From NCBI GenBank assembly GCA_009782655.1, contig WRIQ01000103.1:1-5203 (forward strand): a stretch of 5,203 nt of DNA, given 5' to 3'. Numbering within the stretch: position 1 is the first letter of the stretch; each line of letters starts with the position of its first letter. Made by a program: the position numbers and the translations under genes. This document shows, piece after piece, positions 1-5,203 of the stretch. This DNA is from Prolixibacteraceae bacterium. GTDB lineage: Bacteria; Bacteroidota; Bacteroidia; Bacteroidales; Prolixibacteraceae. The notes beneath the pieces were generated by a model. That model worked only from the letters and a program-made list of their open reading frames with translations. It had not been told where the DNA came from and searched no databases.

Positions 1-207
1 AAAGCTGCCGCCGGGGTAAGGAAAATTTTTATTTTTTCACCCTCTTTTGTCGCCGACTGCATGGAGACAATTGTCGAAATCGGCCATGAATACAGGAAAC
101 TTTTTGCATCGCATGGCGGCGAACAGATTCAACTGGCGCCGGCGCTGAACGACAGTCAGGAGTGGGTCGATTTTCTGGCTGATTTAGTAAAGACCTCAGG
201 AGTTTAA
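1..207 (+). CDS. hemH: Ferrochelatase (HemH), C-terminal fragment
   Basis: This is the last 68 codons of a ferrochelatase; the 5' part lies outside the window. The enzyme inserts ferrous iron into a porphyrin at the end of heme synthesis, in the cytoplasm or at the inner face of the membrane. Frame 1 is open from base 1 to a TAA at 205-207. It carries the family's C-terminal signature FSPSFVADCMETIVEIG (visible residues 12-28). The glutamate of ADCMET (codon 64-66) matches the conserved active-site glutamate, and the segment LAPALNDSQEW near the end matches the usual closing motif (LND..EW). The DC form, rather than the DH of Bacillus and human enzymes, resembles E. coli HemH. The catalytic histidine lies upstream and cannot be checked, and protoporphyrin versus coproporphyrin use cannot be decided from this piece. 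It converges on the TonB receptor, and the two stop codons overlap. Confidence 0.9.
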   Translation, partial: KAAAGVRKIFIFSPSFVADCMETIVEIGHEYRKLFASHGGEQIQLAPALNDSQEWVDFLADLVKTSGV

Positions 208-214
208 AAACTCC
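199..214. terminator. Inverted repeat across the overlapping stop codons, possible weak bidirectional terminator
   Basis: The arms GGAGTT (199-204) and AACTCC (209-214) can form a perfect 6 bp stem with a TAAA loop. The hairpin sits exactly where hemH (+) and the receptor gene (-) end. No clean T-tract follows on either strand, so an intrinsic terminator function is only inferred from the position between convergent genes. No other hairpin stands out near this junction. Confidence 0.3.
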
Positions 215-2765
215 ATGTCAGTTTTGTGCCGAACATACGCGGCGCGCCGGGCACAAAAGTAGGAATGCCAAACAGGGCGCCCGTGTTTCCGGCGCTGATA
301 ACATAATGTTCGTCAAGCAGATTAGCCCCAAAAATCGAAAGCGCCAGTTTGGGGTCCTGCATTCTGAAAACCAAATTGGCACTCAACAATCCACAGGCAT
401 TTTGCTCCAACCCCGAAGCATTGGAATCTTCGAACCAGATATGACTTTTCCACGACCACAACGGCGTGAAAACCAAACTCAGGTTGTCGGATATTTTTGC
501 TTTGGCATTCAATCCTGCGGAGTAGCTGTGGTCGGGCGTGAGGCGCATCCTGTTACCGGCATATTTTTGTGTGTGTCCATGGCTGTCGGTGTCGTCGATG
601 CGTGCATGTGTATAGGCATAGTTGGCGAAGATATTCAGGAATTTCACAACGGCGGCTTTGGCGGTGGTTTCGAGGCCGTACATAGTTGCACTGCCCGCAT
701 CAGCAGCAGAATAGTCAAAGGTGTTGGCGTTCCAGTTATTGGTTTGGAAGTTGGCGTAACGCTGGTAAAAACCGCCTATATCGATCCAAAACCGTTGCAG
801 CAGCATCCATTTAAAACCTGCGTCGAAGTTGTTGACAGTTTCGGCGTTCAGCACTTTGTAGTTGCCTGCCCAATCAAAATGAATGACATTGGGACGGCGC
901 CCCTTCGAATAGCCCGCAAAAGCGGTCATGTATGAATTGACGTCGTATTTCAGGCTGGCGCGATAGACAAGCGACGAAAATTTCCTTTCCACTTTCATAT
1001 AGTCTGACGGCTTGAAAAGAAGGTTCGGATATTTTCCCGACAGTTGCCCCAGCACTGATTCGCTTCCGCCCGTCATCATCGATTCGTTTGAAACGTTGAA
1101 TTTTTCGAAGGCGCCCCGGACTCCTGCGGTCAGGCTGATCCTCGTACTCATCAGAAATGTGGCGTCCATAAAAACATCGTAAGCTCTGTTGTGGGCTTGG
1201 CGGCTATTTTCTTCCTCGTGGCTTCCCGCCAGAGGCATGCCTGCCAGCAGTCCCAATTGCGGATTGTTGGGAAGCGTTTCCATCGGGTTGGGTCTACCGC
1301 TTTCATTAATCATATTTTCGGCCGTCTCCAGAATCAAGTATGCAAAATATCGCTCGTCGGGGCTGAACAGGTGGCGTCGTTTCACTGTTTCACGCCAGTA
1401 GCTTGCGCCGATTAAACCGTTTATTCTGCTTTTCAGCGAAAAATTGTAGCGCAGATCCTGCATAAGCTGGCTTCCCTTGAGGCGCTCGGCCATGTCGATT
1501 GCCGGAGCGATGGTTCCGTCGCCGTCTTGACGCGAATCGGCCGAGTTCAGATGAAATGAGGTGAGGGAACTCAGGTAGTTGTTTTCGTTGAAAGAATATT
1601 TTGCATGAAGCGAACTGCCAAAAATCTGGCGTTTGTTATGCAAATTTTTGCCATTTCCCAACGACGCTTCGTATTGGAAAATATCGCTCACGCCGTTATA
1701 ATTCGGAAACAGGTTGCTCATGTAGGCGGTTCCGGGGTTGTTATCATTTTGATAATTAACCGTCAGGTCGATTTTCACATTATAAAAAGGCTCTATGTGG
1801 GCCGAAAATCTTCCACCCAAAGTGTTTTTTCCGTTTAAAGTTCCGTTGGCGCTGTTCTTCACATATCCGTTCTGAAAGGAGTAGATAGCTGCTGCGCGCA
1901 AAAGCAGTTTTTCTTTCCACATGGGCAGGTTCACCATTCCCTGAAACTCTTTCATCCCAAAATTTCCTGCGGCGGCCGACAGGTAGGTGTCAAAAGCGGC
2001 AACCGGCTTTCGGGAGATCAGACTGATGGCGCCTGCTTGTGCTCCCCGTCCGAAGAGAGTTCCCTGCGCCCCTTTTATCACCTCCACACGTTCCATGTCG
2101 AAAAGTTCGGTCGGCGTTATGCCCGATCTGCTGACGGGAATCTGGTTGAAGTAAACGGCCACGCGCGGTTGCGCCGCCGGATCAAAGTCGTCGCTGGTGA
2201 TTCCCCTGATGATGAACAACGGACGGTGCGGCGCTTCCATGTTCGCATTCAATCCGGGAACGTGATCGGAAAGTTGCCCGGGATGTTGTGTGCGCGTATT
2301 TTCCAAAAAATCGGCGCCGAGGGCGGTCAGCGTCGACGAAATGGCCAAAATGTTCTGCTCGCGTTGCTGCGCTGTCACCGGAACTTCCTTGAGGACAACA
2401 TCATCGCGGTCGAGAGTGAAGTAGATGTCGTTAACGCCTTCGTGGAGGTAGAAATCAATAATTTTGCTTTTGTATCCGGGAAACGAAGCCTGAATGGAAA
2501 TGATATCATCGGGAAGGCCGCGCAGGAAATATTCGCCGTCTTCGTTGGTGTTGACGGTTTTGTCCAACCCGAAAACAAGGATGGAAGCCCCGACAATCGG
2601 CTCGCGTTCAAGATTCCGCACGCGGCCATGGACAACAGTATTTCGCATATCGGCCATAACTTCTGTTTTGCGGTATTTTCTTTTCACTTTCTGCCTGCGC
2701 TTGGGCTGCCCGCAAACATCGAGCGTGACGGCAAAAAGCAACAAAAAAATCATAATGCTTTTCAT
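204..2765 (-). CDS. TonB-dependent outer-membrane receptor with N-terminal carboxypeptidase-regulatory-like domain
   Basis: The product is an 853-residue outer-membrane gated channel that should import a scarce ligand using TonB-ExbBD energy. Residues 1-20 form a signal peptide with a hydrophobic core (IMIFLLLFAVTL). A strongly basic tract follows (residues 22-33). Residues 44-120 look like the carboxypeptidase-D-regulatory-like domain common in Bacteroidota receptors (PIVGASILV, NTNEDGEYFLRGLP). A TonB-box-like segment, EVPVTAQQ, lies near 127-134. The plug (about 137-255) includes the classic RVEVIKGAQGTLFGRG (226-241). The remainder is beta-barrel, with late motifs GNRMRLTPDHSYSAG and FGANLLDEHYV, ending in the terminal phenylalanine expected for BAM-dependent assembly. 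The ATG at 2763-2765 is preferred over a TTG at 2808-2810 because it starts directly at the signal peptide and has an AGGA six bases upstream. The plug and barrel motifs resemble iron-complex/COG1629 receptors rather than SusC, and no SusD partner is visible. The ligand is unknown; iron or a siderophore is a guess. Confidence 0.93.
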   Translation of the reverse strand: MKSIMIFLLLFAVTLDVCGQPKRRQKVKRKYRKTEVMADMRNTVVHGRVRNLEREPIVGASILVFGLDKTVNTNEDGEYFLRGLPDDIISIQASFPGYKSKIIDFYLHEGVNDIYFTLDRDDVVLKEVPVTAQQREQNILAISSTLTALGADFLENTRTQHPGQLSDHVPGLNANMEAPHRPLFIIRGITSDDFDPAAQPRVAVYFNQIPVSRSGITPTELFDMERVEVIKGAQGTLFGRGAQAGAISLISRKPVAAFDTYLSAAAGNFGMKEFQGMVNLPMWKEKLLLRAAAIYSFQNGYVKNSANGTLNGKNTLGGRFSAHIEPFYNVKIDLTVNYQNDNNPGTAYMSNLFPNYNGVSDIFQYEASLGNGKNLHNKRQIFGSSLHAKYSFNENNYLSSLTSFHLNSADSRQDGDGTIAPAIDMAERLKGSQLMQDLRYNFSLKSRINGLIGASYWRETVKRRHLFSPDERYFAYLILETAENMINESGRPNPMETLPNNPQLGLLAGMPLAGSHEEENSRQAHNRAYDVFMDATFLMSTRISLTAGVRGAFEKFNVSNESMMTGGSESVLGQLSGKYPNLLFKPSDYMKVERKFSSLVYRASLKYDVNSYMTAFAGYSKGRRPNVIHFDWAGNYKVLNAETVNNFDAGFKWMLLQRFWIDIGGFYQRYANFQTNNWNANTFDYSAADAGSATMYGLETTAKAAVVKFLNIFANYAYTHARIDDTDSHGHTQKYAGNRMRLTPDHSYSAGLNAKAKISDNLSLVFTPLWSWKSHIWFEDSNASGLEQNACGLLSANLVFRMQDPKLALSIFGANLLDEHYVISAGNTGALFGIPTFVPGAPRMFGTKLTWSF

Positions 2766-2771
2766 AAAATA

Positions 2772-2775
2772 TCCT
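2772..2775 (-). promoter_or_regulatory. Ribosome-binding site of the TonB receptor gene
   Basis: On the minus strand an AGGA lies six bases before the ATG at 2763-2765. This supports that ATG over the upstream in-frame TTG at 2808-2810, which would add 15 polar residues in front of the signal peptide. Shine-Dalgarno motifs are often weak in Bacteroidota, so this is supporting rather than decisive evidence. Confidence 0.55.
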
Positions 2776-2797
2776 GATTTATAAATTTGAACGTTTT

Positions 2798-2826
2798 GTA
2801 TAATTGACAATCGGTTGACGGGTCAA
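2798..2826 (-). promoter_or_regulatory. Candidate promoter of the TonB receptor gene
   Basis: Read on the minus strand, TTGACC (2826-2821) and TTATAC (2803-2798) are separated by 17 bases, a good fit to the general -35/-10 pattern. Transcription would start near 2791 and give a leader of about 25 nt before the ATG. No good match to the Bacteroidota TAnnTTTG element was seen nearby. The primary sigma factor of this phylum prefers that element, so the assignment is tentative. Confidence 0.35.
2804..2826. repeat. Three TTGAC half-sites, possible operator
   Basis: On the plus strand TTGAC occurs at 2804-2808 and again at 2815-2819. The second copy forms a palindrome, TTGAC-GG-GTCAA (2815-2826). 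The cluster fills the spacer and the -35 region of the candidate receptor promoter, where a repressor or activator would be expected to bind. No known regulator site (for example a Fur box) is recognised, and such a short repeat could be chance. Confidence 0.3.
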
Positions 2827-2843
2827 TGCAAAAGCATTAAAGC

Positions 2844-2871
2844 AAAAAACGAGGAGTGGTTAGCTCCTCGT
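2844..2871 (-). terminator. Rho-independent terminator, leftward transcription
   Basis: The arms 2849-2856 and 2864-2871 (ACGAGGAG and CTCCTCGT) form a perfect 8 bp GC-rich stem with a 7-base loop. On the minus strand it is followed directly by six T residues (A-run at 2844-2849, whose last base also closes the stem). This is a textbook intrinsic terminator for transcription coming from the right, presumably from the radical SAM gene that ends at 3122 or from an RNA made in the gap. It insulates the receptor promoter at about 2800-2826. On the plus strand no T-tract follows. Confidence 0.75.
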
Positions 2872-3121
2872 AGTATAACAGAAAACACCGAATTGATTGA
2901 TCGTTGATTTTTCTGTCGCTAAATTAATGGCGCTTTTCTGTTAATCGTGCTATAATAACGCGCCCTTCGATTCAATATTGCGTTGCAGGAAGCCAAAAGA
3001 TGGCGACATTTTTTCATTTGGCAGACACAAGCTTATCAAATCTGTTTTCGATGCAGGCGTGGGCTGAGCCTGCCTCTGCGTTTTCAACTTGTCAGTGTGA
3101 TAAAATTTGGTTCAATGATTT
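2872..3121. other. Non-coding gap between the radical SAM stop and its terminator
   Basis: No credible gene was found in these 250 bases on either strand. They hold a repeated octamer TTTTCTGT (plus strand 2909-2916 and 2934-2941, inverted as ACAGAAAA at 2878-2885), an inverted repeat GCCAAA/TTTGGC (2992-2997 and 3017-3022), and a 6 bp stem GCAGGC/GCCTGC (3053-3058 and 3068-3073). On the minus strand the stretch would be a long 3' UTR of the radical SAM mRNA ending at the terminator. It could instead contain a small RNA, but no recognised RNA family was seen. Confidence 0.5.
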
Positions 3122-3994
3122 TCAGAAAAGTGATTGTTGGATATATGTCTTTGGCTCGTAGAATTTCATTTTTATATCGATGCCCAGCTTCGTGGTTAAT
3201 TCTTGAAAAGTATTCTCCAATAGTTTGTAATTCGGGCTGTAACATTCATATCGTTCTCCAAACCGGGATTGATATTTCTCCCTGATGCCGGGGAATTTAC
3301 CATCCAATGCTTTATAGAAATATTCTCTCGATCCTTTCCGCAGGGTAACGCCGAACATTGAAATGATATAGGATGCACCCGCATCTTTCGCCTTTCTCAC
3401 AATGTTTTCGATATTCCCAGTATTGTCATTGATGAAAGGCAGTATCGGCATGAGGGTTACGCCTGTGTAAATTCCCCTTTCCGTCAGTTTTTCCATGGCC
3501 ACAAATCGCTCCGATGGCGGGGGTGCCAGCGGTTCTGTCTTCTGCGACAGCATATCGTCGGCCGAGGTGATGGTAAAACTCACAGCGGCGTAGGTCTGCG
3601 AAATATCCTGCAAAATATCGATGTCGCGCGCCACCAAATTGCTTTTTGTGATAATGTGAACCGGAAATTTGTTATCGCCGATTATCCGTAATGCCTTTCG
3701 CGTTAATTCTAATTCTTTTTCGACGGGCATATAGGGATCGTTCATGGAGCCGGTGCCGATGGTAGCTTTGTTCTTTCGCTTGGAGGCAAGCTCCCCGCGC
3801 AAAAGTTCCAAAGCGTTCTGTTTAACATAAATGACCGAAATGTCATTTATCCCGTAACACTTGCTTCTTGTGTCGCAATAAATGCATCCATGTTGGCAAC
3901 CGCGGTAAAGATTCATGTTACAGGCAATTCCGAAAAAAGGATCTTCTCCCTTAAGTTTTGATAATATGCTTTTTGCTTCAATATACTTAACCAT
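3122..3994 (-). CDS. SplB-like (COG1533) radical SAM protein, complete
   Basis: The product is a 290-residue soluble radical SAM enzyme. Cys33, Cys37 and Cys40 in RGCQHGCIYCDTRS form the CxxxCxxC motif that binds the 4Fe-4S cluster used to cleave S-adenosylmethionine. The segment GTGSMNDPYMPVE (80-92) and the stretch around EPLAPPPSER to LMPILPFINDN (154-191) are hallmarks of the COG1533 family, often labelled spore photoproduct lyase-like or DNA repair photolyase. The only other cysteines are 25, 46 and 251. None lies in the 80-92 segment, where I would expect the hydrogen-donor cysteine of true spore photoproduct lyase, so that activity is unlikely; the substrate is unknown. The ATG at 3992-3994 gives the usual family start (VKYIEAKSILSK). 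A TTG nine bases upstream is possible, and neither start has a well-spaced ribosome site. The next gene rightward ends 224 bp away, and an intrinsic terminator lies about 250 bp downstream. Confidence 0.9.
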   Translation of the reverse strand: MVKYIEAKSILSKLKGEDPFFGIACNMNLYRGCQHGCIYCDTRSKCYGINDISVIYVKQNALELLRGELASKRKNKATIGTGSMNDPYMPVEKELELTRKALRIIGDNKFPVHIITKSNLVARDIDILQDISQTYAAVSFTITSADDMLSQKTEPLAPPPSERFVAMEKLTERGIYTGVTLMPILPFINDNTGNIENIVRKAKDAGASYIISMFGVTLRKGSREYFYKALDGKFPGIREKYQSRFGERYECYSPNYKLLENTFQELTTKLGIDIKMKFYEPKTYIQQSLF

Positions 3995-4052
3995 CCCTGA
4001 CAAATATGGATATGGATTTTGGTGTGCAAAACCTAATTCTGCAATTCAGAAA

Positions 4053-4060
4053 CAAAAATA
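4053..4060 (-). promoter_or_regulatory. Candidate -7 element upstream of the radical SAM gene
   Basis: Read on the minus strand, TATTTTTG matches the Bacteroidota -7 consensus TAnnTTTG at every fixed position. It would give a leader of about 50 nt before the ATG at 3994. No clear TTTG-type -33 element is found 19-21 bases upstream, and the gap is AT-rich, so a chance match is quite possible. Confidence 0.25.
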
Positions 4061-4159
4061 GTTTATTAAAGCAGAAGTTTTCATGAAACCTAAATTTCTA
4101 AACGGAATTTCTTAACTCAGGCATATAGTTATTTTGTGGTCGAAAGTTTGTCTTTTTCG

Positions 4160-4186
4160 ACTTCCCGAAGTGCGATTTTCGCATTT
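4160..4186. repeat. Two overlapping, mutually exclusive hairpins
   Basis: ACTT-CCCG-AAGT (4160-4171) and AAGTGCGA-TTT-TCGCATTT (4168-4186, 8 pairs with one G-T) share the AAGT at 4168-4171, so only one can form at a time. They lie about 30-60 bp past the E1 stop. Neither is followed by a T-tract on the minus strand, so they are not a convincing terminator for the E1 gene. Confidence 0.3.
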
Positions 4187-4201
4187 TAATAACTGAACTT
4201 A

Positions 4202-4224
4202 GTGTAACAGCCTCAATTTTACAC
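4202..4224. repeat. 6 bp inverted repeat over the E1 stop codon
   Basis: GTGTAA (4202-4207) and TTACAC (4219-4224) are perfect inverted arms with an 11-base loop, and the right arm contains the E1 stop codon. It is AT-rich and has no following T-tract, so it is at most a weak mRNA 3' structure. Confidence 0.2.
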
Positions 4225-5203
4225 ACCTTTCGCGTTTCTGTCCAACTGTTCCGATTCGGAGAAATCGTTTGCCACCACATGCCCCTTGAGAGGCAGAATA
4301 CGTTGATGAATGGCGTCGATAATCCAAGACGGCTGCGGGAAAAAACTGTCTTCCAACTCATAGGCGGGCGTTATCCAGTTTCTGGAGCCAACAACCATCG
4401 GCGGAGCATCTAAATAATCGAAAGCCAGTTCGGTAATGTTCGATGCCAAATCGCGCATGAATGAGCCGCGTGACGAGGCGTCGCCGGAGATAACTATCCG
4501 TCCGGTTTTTTTCACCGATTCGATTACAAGGTCGTAATTGAACGGCACCAACGAACGGGCGTCAATCACTTCGGCCGAAATGCCATATTTAGACTGAAGC
4601 GTGTCGGCGGCTTCGATGGCGCGGTATAAAGTGGCTCCAATGGTGAGAATGGTTACATCGTTTCCGACTCTTTTAACATCGGGTTCACCGAAGGGAATTT
4701 CGTAATATTCTTGCGGAACGCCTTCCGTATGAAACATTTCGCCGATGTCGTAAATGCGCTGGCTCTCGAAGAATACCACAGGGTCTGTTCCTTGCAGGGC
4801 GCTGTTCATCAACCCTTTTGCATCGTAGGGCGTAACCGGGAAAACCACTTTCAAGCCGGGAATGTGCGCCGCAAACGCTGTCCAATCCTGCGAATGCTGC
4901 GCTCCATATTTCGAACCCACTGAAACACGCAGAACCACAGGCATTTTCAAAACGTTGCCGCTCATGGCCTGCCATTTGGGCAGTTGGTTGAAAACTTCGT
5001 CGCCCGAACGTCCCAGAAAATCGCAATACATAATTTCGGGAATCACCCTGCCGCCGCACATCGCATATCCGATGGCCGTACCCACAATCGCGGCTTCGGC
5101 AATGGGCGAATTGAACAATCGGTGGTATGGTAAAACTTCAGTGAGGCCCCGGTAAACGGCGAAAGCGCCGCCCCAATCGCGATTTTCTTCGCCGTAAGCA
5201 ATC
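4219..5203 (-). CDS. 2-oxo acid dehydrogenase E1, beta-type C-terminal region (partial)
   Basis: These are the last 327 residues of a thiamine-diphosphate-dependent E1 that decarboxylates a 2-oxo acid and passes the acyl group to lipoyl-E2. The frame stays open to the right edge (first full codon at 5200-5202), so the N-terminus is missing. The visible part starts at [14 protein letters not shown], the beginning of the pyrimidine-binding domain. Glu36 in [10 protein letters not shown] matches the glutamate that activates the thiamine aminopyrimidine, and His103 in [10 protein letters not shown] matches the conserved E1-beta histidine. [19 protein letters not shown] follows, then the transketolase C-terminal domain (about 170-300) and a polar tail ending NAKGV. 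The reading resembles the single-chain alpha-beta E1 common in Bacteroidota, but a separate beta subunit cannot be excluded. Substrate (branched-chain, pyruvate or acetoin) is not decided. An internal TTG at 5116-5118 is not the start, because conserved sequence continues upstream of it. Confidence 0.9.
   Translation of the reverse strand, partial: IAYGEENRDWGGAFAVYRGLTEVLPYHRLFNSPIAEAAIVGTAIGYAMCGGRVIPEIMYCDFLGRSGDEVFNQLPKWQAMSGNVLKMPVVLRVSVGSKYGAQHSQDWTAFAAHIPGLKVVFPVTPYDAKGLMNSALQGTDPVVFFESQRIYDIGEMFHTEGVPQEYYEIPFGEPDVKRVGNDVTILTIGATLYRAIEAADTLQSKYGISAEVIDARSLVPFNYDLVIESVKKTGRIVISGDASSRGSFMRDLASNITELAFDYLDAPPMVVGSRNWITPAYELEDSFFPQPSWIIDAIHQRILPLKGHVVANDFSESEQLDRNAKGV

Noticed and set aside
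306..935. 209-codon open frame on the plus strand
   Set aside because: It lies wholly antisense to the receptor barrel, whose frame has clear family motifs. Its translation shows no recognisable domain.
2037..2777. 246-codon open frame on the plus strand
   Set aside because: It is antisense to the receptor's signal peptide, regulatory-like domain and plug, all with family motifs in the minus frame. It is a codon-composition shadow.
2766..2810. 15-residue N-terminal extension of the receptor from a TTG
   Set aside because: It would put polar residues before the signal peptide. The ATG at 2765 has an AGGA at proper spacing, and the extension overlaps the likely promoter start region.
2983..3285. 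100-codon open frame on the plus strand, half in the gap, with a TATAAT-like box at 2951-2956 upstream
   Set aside because: More than half is antisense to the conserved end of the radical SAM gene, the translation resembles nothing known, and the TATAAT lacks a -35 and is not the Bacteroidota consensus.
4098..4361. 87-codon open frame on the minus strand overlapping the E1 3' end
   Set aside because: The first half lies in another frame of the conserved E1 C-terminus, and the rest is AT-rich gap with no recognisable protein pattern.
4685..5059. 124-codon open frame on the minus strand within E1
   Set aside because: It is an alternate frame of the E1 coding sequence, rich in Arg and Ala from frame-shifted reading, with no motif.

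Overview
The window looks like an ordinary chromosomal stretch from a member of the Bacteroidota, probably Bacteroidales or a close relative. The evidence is an outer-membrane TonB-dependent receptor with an N-terminal carboxypeptidase-regulatory-like domain, a 2-oxo acid dehydrogenase E1 of the Bacteroidota fused/alpha-ketoacid type, and moderate GC with AT-rich gaps. The genus cannot be named from this sequence.

Layout, left to right. At 1-207 (+) is the last 68 codons of ferrochelatase (HemH), the enzyme that inserts iron at the end of heme synthesis. It converges on, and overlaps by 4 bp, a complete TonB-dependent receptor gene at 204-2765 (-). The gap at 2766-3121 holds that receptor's probable promoter and ribosome-binding site, a strong leftward intrinsic terminator at 2844-2871, and about 250 bp of non-coding DNA with short repeats. 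At 3122-3994 (-) is a complete radical SAM protein of the SplB-like (COG1533) family. A 224 bp gap with small inverted repeats follows. At 4219-5203 (-) is the C-terminal 327 residues of a thiamine-diphosphate-dependent 2-oxo acid dehydrogenase E1 (beta-type region), which runs off the right edge.

The three minus-strand genes point leftward, but they do not form an obvious functional operon. The gaps are large, and the terminator separates the radical SAM gene from the receptor. Ferrochelatase next to an iron-complex-type TonB receptor suggests a heme or iron theme, but they are convergent and need not be co-regulated, so this is only a suggestion.

I found no CRISPR array, tRNA, rRNA, insertion sequence, phage gene or defence system, and no convincing new system. 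The items most worth a second look are the interlocked stop codons at 204-207, the terminator-bounded non-coding gap at 2872-3121, the TTGAC repeats over the receptor promoter, and the unassigned substrates of the radical SAM protein and the receptor.
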